Shown here one piece after another: positions 41,279-49,599 of a stretch of 64,000 nucleotides of DNA. The position numbers and the translations under genes were made by a program. Under the pieces are notes generated by a model, which worked only from the letters and a program-made list of their open reading frames with translations, did no database searches and was not told the DNA's origin. Position 1 is the stretch's first letter; each line of letters begins with the position of its first letter. The stretch is from Acidobacteriota bacterium (GTDB lineage: Bacteria; Acidobacteriota; Terriglobia; Terriglobales; Acidobacteriaceae): contig JAJYSV010000009.1 of the NCBI GenBank assembly GCA_021793405.1, forward strand, positions 1 through 64,000. The letters are read 5' to 3'.

Positions 41279-42088
41279 TCAGACATTGAGCCGCTGAAAG
41301 ATCAACCCCATCGACTCCAGTGAAACCGCTTCCGCACGGACTGCCGCGCTGAGGCCTGCCTCTTCCATGGCTGCCAATATCTCCGCTGTTTCTGCAATTC
41401 GCGCGTTCTTCAAGTTGTTCGCCAGGGTCTTTCGTTTCTGCCGGAAGCATTGCTGCAAAAACCTTAGAAATCCGGTGCGATCTACTGCGAGCTCCTCAAA
41501 TCGCGGGCGCATTTCGAGGCGCACCACGGCAGAGGTAACGCTTGGGGAGGGCGTGAATGCTTCGGGAGGCAGGGGAAACAGTTTCTCCACCCTCCCATGC
41601 ATTTGCGCGGTTGCGGAGAGCAGTCCGTAGGCGCTGGTGCCGCAATGGGCGGCCAGGCGGTCCGCCACTTCCTCCTGCACCATGACCACAGCCCGGGTGA
41701 TGGACGCAGCCTGCGCGAATAGATGCAGCAGAATGTCGGACGTGATGTAGTAGGGCAGGTTGCCGACGACGACTAGAGGATCATTACCAGACGAGCCTGA
41801 CTTGCTCTGCACGGTCGCCAGATCGAGGCCTAGAATGTCCGCGTGTAGGATGGCGACATGCTCAGCGTGTTTCCATGTCTCCTTTAGGCGCGGGGCCAGA
41901 GCGCGATCCAGTTCGACGGCGATCAGATACCGTGCGCGTTTAGCGAGCAGGTCGGTGAGCGCGCCCCGTCCCGGTCCGATTTCCAGCACGGTGCTGGTGG
42001 AAATATCGCCGAGCGCTTCCACGATGCGTTGACGCGCACTCGGGTCGGTAAGGAAATTCTGCCCGAGTTTCGGTTTTTTCTGGGACAT
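41279..42088 (-). CDS. ksgA: 16S rRNA dimethyladenosine transferase (KsgA/RsmA)
   Basis: 269 residues. Start MSQKKPKLGQNFLTDPSARQ matches the family N-terminus. SAM-binding motif I is VLEIGPGRGALTDLLA, and the catalytic motif is NLPYYITSDILLHL. The C-terminal helical domain (FPLPPEAFTPSPSVTSAVVR) is present. It dimethylates two adenosines in helix 45 of 16S rRNA during ribosome assembly. It is divergent from the GT4 gene; the 154-base gap has a predicted promoter for the latter. Confidence 0.95.
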   Translation of the reverse strand: MSQKKPKLGQNFLTDPSARQRIVEALGDISTSTVLEIGPGRGALTDLLAKRARYLIAVELDRALAPRLKETWKHAEHVAILHADILGLDLATVQSKSGSSGNDPLVVVGNLPYYITSDILLHLFAQAASITRAVVMVQEEVADRLAAHCGTSAYGLLSATAQMHGRVEKLFPLPPEAFTPSPSVTSAVVRLEMRPRFEELAVDRTGFLRFLQQCFRQKRKTLANNLKNARIAETAEILAAMEEAGLSAAVRAEAVSLESMGLIFQRLNV

Positions 42089-42132
42089 TGAGTAGAGAGC
42101 ACTGCGTTGTGACTGCGGGGAATTTGGCCGGT

Positions 42133-42161
42133 TTGCGGCGCGTTCAACCTGTGACTAGAAT
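42133..42161 (+). promoter_or_regulatory. Predicted sigma-70-type promoter for the GT4 gene
   Basis: TTGCGG at 42133-42138 and TAGAAT at 42156-42161 are separated by 17 bases. The -10 box matches five of six consensus bases, the -35 only about half. It lies 80 bases before the TTG start. No other good match is seen in this gap. Confidence 0.4.
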
Positions 42162-42242
42162 AACGCTTCGCGGCATGCACTCGACTGCCGCGAGACGTGT
42201 CATGGAATGAGCACGAAGTTTTACCACTTCAGGAGAAATGAT

Positions 42243-43472
42243 TTGCGAGTAGGAATGATGACACGCGAGTATCCGCCCAACGTCTACGGGGGCGCTGGAG
42301 TCCACGTCGAATATCTGAGCCGGGAACTGGCAAAGAAGATGGAAGTGGAAGTCCATTGCTGGGGCGATCAAACGCTGGATGCAGGCAACCTGCATGTCCG
42401 CGGCGCAGAGCCGTGGGACGCACTCAGCGACGGGACGCAGGAGAAGTTCAATACTGCGCTGGCAGCGTTCAGCCTGAACCTGGTGCAGATGAAGGCGCTG
42501 GCGGCGATTGACGTGGTGCACACGCATACCTGGTATGTGTCGATGGCGGGCTTTCTGGCGAAGAAACTCTTTAAGATCCCATTTGTGCTGACCACGCATA
42601 GTCTGGAGCCGCTGCGGGCATGGAAGTCCGAGCAACTGGGAAGTGGTTACGCGATGAGCTCGTGGATGGAACGCACCGCCATCCTCGACGCGGATGCAGT
42701 GATCGCGGTATCGAACGGCACCAAGGCGGACATTCTGCGCGTGTATCCGGAATTGCAGCCGGACAAAGTACACGTCATCTACAACGGTATCGACCTGGCG
42801 GAATATAACAAGGCGAGCGATACCGCTGCGCTGACCAAGTATGGAGTCGACCCCGCGCAGCCCTATGTTTTATTTGTGGGACGCATCACGCGGCAGAAGG
42901 GCGTCACACACCTGGTCGAGGCAATTCGCTATTTGCCCGCGAACACGCAAGTGGTGTTGTGCGCAGGCGCGCCGGACACACCGGAGATCGCAGCCGAAAT
43001 GCGGCAGAAGGTAGCCGAGGCGCAGGCCAGCCATCCCCACGTGGTGTGGATTGAAAAGATGGTGACCAAGCCGGAGGCGATCCAGATGTACAGCCACGCT
43101 CGCGTGTTTTGCTGTCCGTCTGTGTATGAGCCGTTCGGCATCATCAATCTGGAAGCGATGGCCTGCCACGCTCCCGTAGTGGCCAGCGCCACGGGTGGAA
43201 TTCTTGAAGTGGTCGTCGATGGACAGACAGGGTACTTGGTGCCATTCGAGTCCGATCCCACGACTGGCTTTCCGTCGAACCCGAAGCAATTTGCGCGTGA
43301 CCTGGCAGCGAAGATTTCCGATTTGTTTGCAGATCCGGAAAAATGCAAACGATTTGGCGAAGCGGGCCGCAGACGCGTGGAAGAAAAGTTTGCCTGGGCG
43401 GCGATTGCCGACCAGACCATCGAGTTATATCGCGAGTTACTTTCATCGAGAAATATCCAGGGCGATCGATAA
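42243..43472 (+). CDS. GT4 glycosyltransferase of the GlgA/GlgM (glycogen synthase) type
   Basis: 409 residues from TTG 42243: AGGAG lies 7 bases upstream, and the sequence then reads MRVGMMTREYPPNVYGGAGV, the usual beginning of this family. An ATG at 42207 is in frame but has no ribosome site. The C-terminal Rossmann domain has YVLFVGRITRQKGVTHL and the EX7E motif in PSVYEPFGIINLEA. Relatives in actinobacteria elongate alpha-1,4-glucan or make maltose-1-phosphate from ADP-glucose. No other glycogen gene is here, so the exact product is open. Located in the cytoplasm. Confidence 0.85.
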   Translation: MRVGMMTREYPPNVYGGAGVHVEYLSRELAKKMEVEVHCWGDQTLDAGNLHVRGAEPWDALSDGTQEKFNTALAAFSLNLVQMKALAAIDVVHTHTWYVSMAGFLAKKLFKIPFVLTTHSLEPLRAWKSEQLGSGYAMSSWMERTAILDADAVIAVSNGTKADILRVYPELQPDKVHVIYNGIDLAEYNKASDTAALTKYGVDPAQPYVLFVGRITRQKGVTHLVEAIRYLPANTQVVLCAGAPDTPEIAAEMRQKVAEAQASHPHVVWIEKMVTKPEAIQMYSHARVFCCPSVYEPFGIINLEAMACHAPVVASATGGILEVVVDGQTGYLVPFESDPTTGFPSNPKQFARDLAAKISDLFADPEKCKRFGEAGRRRVEEKFAWAAIADQTIELYRELLSSRNIQGDR

Positions 43473-43489
43473 CGCGCTCTGTTCTTGAC

Positions 43490-44665
43490 TTATCCGCGCT
43501 CAGCGCGCTCCATGACGTTCGCGAGCAAATGGAGTAGCTGCAATTCATCCCAAATGTCTGGCTTGGCTGCTGTTGTGCCGACATGCGCGATCAGCGGGCT
43601 CACGAGCATCTGCTTGAGAGTTTTGCTGGGTAGATCCTGCGCCAACCACTCTGCCTCGGCAAAGGGAATCAGATTGTCCTCGCGGCCATGCAGCAGGTAG
43701 ACCGGCACATGGAGTCCGGCAAGATGGCCATGCGGCGAGACGGCGGCCATTTCGGCCACGTGTTTTTTATTCGAGTCAAACAATAACGAAGGATCCCGCT
43801 GGGTAATGTTGATGATGCGGTCATACTCGGTCTTCTGTTCTTGCGTCATCTTTGCCACCAAGGGTGTTTCCAGCGAGTAATTTTGCTGCAGGCGAGCGCG
43901 AAACGCAGTGCGAATGGTGTCGATGTCCGCCGGCTGGGTGAAATCTTCAAGGTGCTCGTATTCAAGAATCCACGGGCCGTAGTTGTTGGGAGTCGTGCGC
44001 TCGACGTCGCCATCGGGCAGGGGATCGGCGCCGGTTACGAAAAATGTTGCGACCCGATACAGATCGTCGTGCGCTCCGACGGAAAAGACAAATGAAACAT
44101 CATTGGAGTACGGCGGTTCCGCGGCAGCCATTAGCGCCAGCCCACCAGAAAAGCTGAGGGCCATCAATCCGACAGATCGTCCAGTGGTGCTCCGCAGCCA
44201 TTGGACAGAGTCGCCAATCGCCTGCACGTCAGAGGGCTGGATACGATAGTCGCGGCTATCCGGGAGTTCCGGGGTCAGCACGCGCAGGCCGCAGGAGGCC
44301 AGCGAGCGGGCGAAGGCCATCAACCGCGGCTCATCGATCCCTAGATAGTGAACGCCCGGGACGAGTACCAGGCCCGGCGCATTGAGGAAACCAACGGGTG
44401 TGTAGAGTCGCGCTTCGACCACGCCCGCGGAAGATGGAATTGTGAGTGTCCTGGTGGTGAGCGGCATCGCGGCGATGGACCGCAGCAGCCGCGGCACGGG
44501 CTTGCCATTCAACTCGCCAAGAATAGCCGCTGCCTGGAGATATGCGCGTATCCTGGGCCAGAAAAAAGAGAGCGACAGCAGGCTAATAAGTAGATAAGCC
44601 ACGAACAGCGCGAAATGTATGCGCCTGATCCGTGGCTGGAATTGGGAGCGAACTGAAGCATTCAC
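43490..44665 (-). CDS. Membrane-anchored alpha/beta hydrolase
   Basis: 391 residues. An N-terminal span (about 17-37) anchors the protein. The hydrolase domain shows LVLVPGVHYLGIDEPR (oxyanion region), the nucleophile S173 in LMALSFSGG, an acid candidate in LLHGREDNLIPF, and a His candidate in LIAHVGTT. The fold is of the dienelactone/dipeptidyl peptidase-like type. The substrate cannot be inferred. It ends 17 bases from the convergent GT4 gene and starts 36 bases after the RNase J stop on the same strand, so it may be cotranscribed with it. Confidence 0.75.
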   Translation of the reverse strand: MNASVRSQFQPRIRRIHFALFVAYLLISLLSLSFFWPRIRAYLQAAAILGELNGKPVPRLLRSIAAMPLTTRTLTIPSSAGVVEARLYTPVGFLNAPGLVLVPGVHYLGIDEPRLMAFARSLASCGLRVLTPELPDSRDYRIQPSDVQAIGDSVQWLRSTTGRSVGLMALSFSGGLALMAAAEPPYSNDVSFVFSVGAHDDLYRVATFFVTGADPLPDGDVERTTPNNYGPWILEYEHLEDFTQPADIDTIRTAFRARLQQNYSLETPLVAKMTQEQKTEYDRIINITQRDPSLLFDSNKKHVAEMAAVSPHGHLAGLHVPVYLLHGREDNLIPFAEAEWLAQDLPSKTLKQMLVSPLIAHVGTTAAKPDIWDELQLLHLLANVMERAERG

Positions 44666-44701
44666 TCTTTCAGTTGTATCAAAGCTGAGAAACTCGCCGG
44701 C

Positions 44702-46363
44702 CTAGATTTCAAGAATTACCGGCATGATGAGTGGACGACGGCTGGTATTTTTCTGGATATATCGCTTCAAGTCCTGGCGGATTTTCTCCTTGATGACGCC
44801 GTAGTCGGCCTTTTCTTCCGCGCTGGAAGCATCCAGGGTCGCACCGACCACCAGTCGCGCCTGGTCGATCAGCGCCTCTTCTCCAGCGGCAAATCCGCGC
44901 GTCACAATTTCCGGCATGCTTTCGACGCGGCCTGTGGTCTGGTTGATGGCGAGAATCGGCAGCACAATACCGCCTTCACTTAAATGACGGCGATCGCGCA
45001 TTACCACGTCTTCGACGACGCCTGCCGTGGAACCGGCATCGATGCAAACGCGGCCCACGGCCACCTTGCCGTGCTTGCGCGCTGAGTCCTGGGTCAGTTC
45101 CAGCACATCGCCATTCTCCAGTAGCATGATTTTTTCCACCACGCCCAACTCGGCCGCCAATTCGGCATGCAGCTTGAGATGGCGATAGTCTCCGTGGAGG
45201 GGAACAAAATATTTCGGTTTGAGAAGATGCAGCAGCAGGCGTAGCTCATCCTGGCTGGCGTGCCCGCTGACGTGGATCAATCCATTCGTGCCATCGTCGT
45301 AAATTACGTGCGCATCGCGACGATACAAATGGTCAATCATGCGAAAAATGCTTTTCTCGTTACCGGGAATCACGCGCGAACTGAGGACCACAGTATCGCC
45401 CGGCTCAATCTTCACCTGGCGATGGTTATCGACCGCAGCGCGGGTCAGCGCCGACATGGGCTCGCCTTGGGTGCCGCTGATGAATACGCAGACTTTGTCC
45501 GGGGCATAATCCTTGATCTGCCCGGCGGCAATCAACTGAGAATCCGGAACATCGAGATAATTGAAATCCTGAGCGATTTCAAAGGAGTTCTGCAAGGACC
45601 GGCCGACAATGGCGATCTTGCGGCCATGTTCCATGGCCAGGTCCGTGGCAATGCGCAGACGGTGAATCGAGGAGGAAAAGCAGCTGAAGAAAAGACGCTG
45701 TTTGGTGCGCGCAAACACTTCATCCAGCGCTGGCCGTACGGCACGCTCGCTGGGCGTGTGGCCGTGGCGATCGACGTTGGTGGAGTCCTGCAGCAGCGCC
45801 AGGACGCCGCGCTTCCCGTATTCGGCGAAGGTGTGCAGATCGAAAGGTCGAGCGTCCGGGGGAGTCAGATCGATTTTGAAGTCGCCGGAATGGATCACCA
45901 CGCCAACCGGCGTCTCAACCGCCAGCGCGACGCAGTCCACCAGGCTATGAGTGACGCGGATGGGAGTGATTTTGAAGATGCCGAGCGGAAATGGCTGGCC
46001 CGGAATCATCTCAACCATCTCGACGTCATCGAGCAGATCATGCTCTTCCAGCTTGCCTTCGATGTACGCCAGCGTAAATTCTGTGCCATAGATGGGCACA
46101 CGCAGTTCAGACAAAATCCACGGCAAGCCGCCGATGTGATCTTCATGCCCGTGCGTCAAGACGATGCCGCGCACGCGCTCGCGATTCTCGACCAGGTACG
46201 TAATGTCGGGCACAACAACGTCGACGCCGAGCAGTTCTTCGTCGGGAAACATGAGGCCGGCGTCGATAACAAAAATGTCATCCTGCCAGCGAATCGCCAT
46301 GCAATTTTTGCCGAATTCGCCCAGGCCGCCCAGGGGAATAATCTGTAACTTACCGTCAACCAT
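44702..46363 (-). CDS. rnj: Ribonuclease J
   Basis: 553 residues. Metallo-beta-lactamase motif LTHGHEDHIGG (H71, H73, D75, H76) and beta-CASP features (DSTNVDRHGHTPSE, FISGTQGEPMSAL, HVSGHASQDEL) are intact. It is a zinc-dependent endo- and 5'-exonuclease for mRNA turnover and RNA maturation. The C-terminal domain (ADYGVIKEKIRQDLKRYI) is present and length is normal. It is divergent from the AhpD-like gene, with 128 bases between. Confidence 0.95.
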   Translation of the reverse strand: MVDGKLQIIPLGGLGEFGKNCMAIRWQDDIFVIDAGLMFPDEELLGVDVVVPDITYLVENRERVRGIVLTHGHEDHIGGLPWILSELRVPIYGTEFTLAYIEGKLEEHDLLDDVEMVEMIPGQPFPLGIFKITPIRVTHSLVDCVALAVETPVGVVIHSGDFKIDLTPPDARPFDLHTFAEYGKRGVLALLQDSTNVDRHGHTPSERAVRPALDEVFARTKQRLFFSCFSSSIHRLRIATDLAMEHGRKIAIVGRSLQNSFEIAQDFNYLDVPDSQLIAAGQIKDYAPDKVCVFISGTQGEPMSALTRAAVDNHRQVKIEPGDTVVLSSRVIPGNEKSIFRMIDHLYRRDAHVIYDDGTNGLIHVSGHASQDELRLLLHLLKPKYFVPLHGDYRHLKLHAELAAELGVVEKIMLLENGDVLELTQDSARKHGKVAVGRVCIDAGSTAGVVEDVVMRDRRHLSEGGIVLPILAINQTTGRVESMPEIVTRGFAAGEEALIDQARLVVGATLDASSAEEKADYGVIKEKIRQDLKRYIQKNTSRRPLIMPVILEI

Positions 46364-46491
46364 AGGAAAGACGATGCTAGCACGTTCTTGAGGAATATTT
46401 CAGGCGGCGGGTCGCGATGGGCCCAGAGAAACGAAAATGAATCCTTGAAAATCTGCCCGGAATCTTAGATTTGGAAAGGAAGAATGCCAGG

Positions 46492-46953
46492 ATGCAACCT
46501 CGTCTAGAATATGCAAAAGCCTCGCCGGAAGCGGCGAAGGCGATGATTCAGCTGGAATCTGTGGTGCGCCGCAGCGGAATCGATCCTCGTCTATTGGAGT
46601 TGATCAAAATTCGCGCATCGCAAATAAACGGATGCGCCTATTGCATCGACATGCACACGAAAGATGCGCGCGCCAAAGGTGAGACGGAGCAGCGCATCTA
46701 CGCGCTGAACGCATGGCGTGAAACGCCGTTTTTTTCTGACAAGGAGCGCGCCGCGCTGGCGTGGACCGAGGCGATCACGAATATTCAGACCGGTCACGCA
46801 CCCGATGCTGTCTATGGGGAACTGAGCAGAAATTTCAGCGAGGGCGAGATGGTGAACCTGACGCTGGCGATTACCACGATCAATGCCTGGAACCGAATCG
46901 CCATCGCGTTTCGTTCCGTGCCAGGCAGCTACCAGCCGACTGCGTCACGCTGA
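46492..46953 (+). CDS. AhpD-like carboxymuconolactone decarboxylase-family protein
   Basis: 153 residues from ATG 46492; the frame is open to 46471. The AhpD core INGCAYCIDMHTKDAR has the redox CxxC (C48, C51) and His55, and LLELIKIRAS precedes it. Such small helical proteins often act as alkylhydroperoxidases. Length and motif fit well. It ends 1 base before the convergent dapD stop, leaving no room for a terminator between them. Regulation is not visible. Confidence 0.88.
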   Translation: MQPRLEYAKASPEAAKAMIQLESVVRRSGIDPRLLELIKIRASQINGCAYCIDMHTKDARAKGETEQRIYALNAWRETPFFSDKERAALAWTEAITNIQTGHAPDAVYGELSRNFSEGEMVNLTLAITTINAWNRIAIAFRSVPGSYQPTASR

Positions 46954-46954
46954 T

Positions 46955-47800
46955 TCAGCGCAGCAGGTCTTCGAGTTCGAGTGAAAGTTCAGTTTTCTTG
47001 TCGCGATACTTCACGATCACCGGAGTGTAGAGGCTCAAGCCCCATTCGGCAGCCTTGCCGCGGGTAATTGAGCGCGCGCCTGCTACGACGACAGCATCTT
47101 CAGGAATCACCAGAGGATCGTTCCCAGTGGCTCGCAGAATTTCTCCGCGCACGATGTCATACACTGGCGTGGAACGCGTGAGGATGACGCCAGCGCCCAA
47201 GACTGCGCGCTTCCGTACCAGGGTGCCTTCATAGACCCCGCAGTTGCCGCCGATCAGCACATCGTCTTCCAGGATGACGGGACTGGCATTCACAGGCTCC
47301 AGCACGCCGCCGATCTGCGCCGCGGCACTGATATGGACATTTCGGCCAATCTGCGCGCAAGAGCCCACCAGCGCGTGCGAATCGATCATGGTGCCCGCGT
47401 CCACATAGGCGCCCACGTTGACATACATGGGCGGCATGCAGACAACTCCCGGCGCCAGGTAGGCACCGGCACGGACGGAGGAGCCGCCGGGCACGACGCG
47501 GACTTTTTCATCCACGGTGAAGCGCTGCACCGGATACGTGTGTTTGTCGACGAAGGAGAAATCTTCGCCAGTCTCTACCAGATGGCCGATACGAAAGCCG
47601 AGCAGAATGCCGCGCTTGACCCAGGCATTCACCCTCCAGCCTTGCGGTTGGCTGGCATCGGGTTCGGCGGCGCGCACCGTTCCGCGACTCAGGGCATCGC
47701 GCAGGTCGAAAAAGGCGGCTTCGATCTCCGCGGAATCGGTAGTCTGAGTTCCGGGCTCAAAAGCAGATTCAATGCGGGATGCAAGCGAGGCATGAGACAA
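46955..47800 (-). CDS. dapD: 2,3,4,5-tetrahydropyridine-2,6-dicarboxylate N-succinyltransferase
   Basis: 281 residues. An N-terminal helical domain precedes hexapeptide repeats forming a left-handed beta-helix ([54 protein letters not shown]), then [15 protein letters not shown] and a C-terminal segment. It transfers succinyl from succinyl-CoA to tetrahydrodipicolinate, so the organism probably uses the succinylase branch of lysine synthesis. It is last in the lysine cluster, 64 bases after dapA; dapC/argD, dapE, dapF and lysA are not in the window. Confidence 0.95.
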   Translation of the reverse strand: MSHASLASRIESAFEPGTQTTDSAEIEAAFFDLRDALSRGTVRAAEPDASQPQGWRVNAWVKRGILLGFRIGHLVETGEDFSFVDKHTYPVQRFTVDEKVRVVPGGSSVRAGAYLAPGVVCMPPMYVNVGAYVDAGTMIDSHALVGSCAQIGRNVHISAAAQIGGVLEPVNASPVILEDDVLIGGNCGVYEGTLVRKRAVLGAGVILTRSTPVYDIVRGEILRATGNDPLVIPEDAVVVAGARSITRGKAAEWGLSLYTPVIVKYRDKKTELSLELEDLLR

Positions 47801-47864
47801 AGGGAGAAATCCTCAGGTTCGGTCTGCTTCGATTTGCGCTTCCGACTCGGGCAATGGAGCTTGC

Positions 47865-48806
47865 TTATTTTTTGCTCGAAGCGGAAATCCGTTCATCGGC
47901 GGACTGTTTTCCAACGGACACGGTCTCCAGCAAGCCAAGGTCGCCGACCAGCCGCTCCAGATAGGCGCGAGTCTTCGGCACCACCGGCATCATGGGCAGG
48001 CGGTACTCCTCCTGAATGCGTCCCATCAGGGCGAGGACGCATTTGACCGGCTGCGGGTTGGGCTCAATGAAGTTGCCGATGATCAATGGGTAGTATTTGC
48101 GGTAGAGTTGCCGGGCAAGCGGCCAGTCATTTTCCAGCGCGGCGTCCGTCATCCGCGTCATTTGCGCTGGAATGGCATTGGCGGCGACTGAAATGACGCC
48201 CGCGCCTCCAACGGAAAGGATGGGGAGGGCAAGATTGTCATCGCCGGCGAACACCTTAAAACGGTCCGGCACAGAATGGACCACTTCGGTGATCTGCTGC
48301 AGGTTTCCGCTGGATTCCTTGATGCCGATAATGTTGGGAATCTCCGCCAGACGAGCGGTCGTCTCGGGCAACAGATTGATCCCGGTGCGGCTGGGGATGT
48401 TGTAGACCAACACCTGCAGGTGCGTATTCTCCGCGATGGCGCGGAAGTGCTGATACTGGCCCTCCTGGGTCGGCTTGGTGTAGTAGGGATTCGCCGTCAG
48501 CACGCCATCGACGCCGGGGATGGCTTGCAGCTTCTTGACGCGCTCAATCGCCTGCCGCGACGTGTTGTGACTGCAGCCGACGAAGATGGGCACGCGCCCC
48601 TCGCCAGCCTCAACGACGAGCCGAACCAGGCGTAACCATTCCTCTTCCAGCAGGGCGCAGGCCTCGCCGGTCGAACCGGTGGGAACAAGGAAATGGATGC
48701 CACTTTCAATTTGCCAGCGAACGAGATTTTGCAGTGCATTCCAATCCACATCGCCGTTTGAAAGAAACGGCGTTACGAGCGCGGTACCGCATCCGGAAAG
48801 TTCCAT
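47865..48806 (-). CDS. dapA: 4-hydroxy-tetrahydrodipicolinate synthase
   Basis: 313 residues. It condenses pyruvate with aspartate-semialdehyde. The Schiff-base lysine is K163 in IIGIKESSG, the catalytic tyrosine Y135 in VYNIPSRTG, and the substrate loop GSTGE is at 44-48. A C-terminal extension of about 15 residues (SVGKQSADERISASSKK) is longer than in many relatives. A terminator lies 59 bases upstream, after dapB, so dapA-dapD need readthrough or a promoter of their own in this short gap. Confidence 0.95.
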   Translation of the reverse strand: MELSGCGTALVTPFLSNGDVDWNALQNLVRWQIESGIHFLVPTGSTGEACALLEEEWLRLVRLVVEAGEGRVPIFVGCSHNTSRQAIERVKKLQAIPGVDGVLTANPYYTKPTQEGQYQHFRAIAENTHLQVLVYNIPSRTGINLLPETTARLAEIPNIIGIKESSGNLQQITEVVHSVPDRFKVFAGDDNLALPILSVGGAGVISVAANAIPAQMTRMTDAALENDWPLARQLYRKYYPLIIGNFIEPNPQPVKCVLALMGRIQEEYRLPMMPVVPKTRAYLERLVGDLGLLETVSVGKQSADERISASSKK

Positions 48807-48864
48807 ATGTCCGCAGTCTACAACGAACCCGGATGGAGATACATCGTTCCGGAGAAATCGTTGT

Positions 48865-48904
48865 GAAAAACTCGCCGGTTGCGCCCGTCAGGGGCTCAAC
48901 CGGC
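48865..48904 (-). terminator. Rho-independent terminator between dapB and dapA
   Basis: On the minus strand an 8 bp arm (GCCGGTTG, pairing 48897-48904 with 48874-48881) plus an inner GCCC/GGGC stem and one mismatch form a hairpin with a 5-base loop, followed by GAGTTTTT (48866-48873 read on minus). It begins just after the dapB stop at 48907. Confidence 0.82.
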
Positions 48905-48906
48905 GG

Positions 48907-49593
48907 CTAGGCCAGAATCTGGGGAAAGACATCCTGGAAGTCGTAGCATCCCGTGCGGGTAGCCAACCATTCCGCGCCTCGGACCGCTCCGTCGGCAAAG
49001 CTGCGCCGCGACAGGGCCTGGTGTTCCACAACGATGCGTTCATTGTCGGAGCTGACTTCCAGGCGATGCGTGCCAATGGCGTCTTTTACACGATGCGCGT
49101 CGATGGTCGCCGAGGCGCCGTAGGGTGTGGACGCGAGAACCTGCTGTAGCGTCAATGCTGTGCCGGAAGGAGAATCCAGCTTTTCCGTGTGGTGGGTCTC
49201 GTCGATCTTGAACTGATACCCGCCCGCCTGGTTGCCGAGCAGCCTTGCCAATTGATACAGCAACTGCACGCCGAACGAGAAATTGGTCGAGTAAAGCAGA
49301 CCAGCGCCTTTGCGGGCAGCCAACGCGCGCATCTCTTCCAGATGCTGGTACCAACCGGTAGTGCCCACAACCATCCTGGCGCCGGTTGCAAGGCAGGCGC
49401 GCATATTCTGCAGTGCGGCGTCGGGCGTGGTGAAGTCGATCACCACATCAAACGATGCCAGATTTGGCGCGGTGAGCGAGCCGGCGTCTCGATTCTCCTC
49501 GATATCCAGCACCTGGACGCTGTGCCCGCGTTCCCGAGCAATGTCCGTCACTACACGTCCGGTTTTTCCTTGACCTAAGATCAGCATGCGCAT
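48907..49593 (-). CDS. dapB: 4-hydroxy-tetrahydrodipicolinate reductase, short form
   Basis: 228 residues, about 40 shorter than common DapB proteins. The nucleotide site reads ILGQGKTGRVV (7-12) rather than the usual GxxGRMG. The substrate motif DETHHTEKLDSPSGTA is intact, with H134, H135 and K138. VVIDFTTPDAAL and VVGTTGW are typical. It reduces dihydrodipicolinate to tetrahydrodipicolinate with NAD(P)H. The gene starts 6 bases after the lysC stop and ends at a terminator, so it closes the asd-lysC-dapB unit. Confidence 0.92.
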   Translation of the reverse strand: MRMLILGQGKTGRVVTDIARERGHSVQVLDIEENRDAGSLTAPNLASFDVVIDFTTPDAALQNMRACLATGARMVVGTTGWYQHLEEMRALAARKGAGLLYSTNFSFGVQLLYQLARLLGNQAGGYQFKIDETHHTEKLDSPSGTALTLQQVLASTPYGASATIDAHRVKDAIGTHRLEVSSDNERIVVEHQALSRRSFADGAVRGAEWLATRTGCYDFQDVFPQILA

Positions 49594-49599
49594 GGCGGG

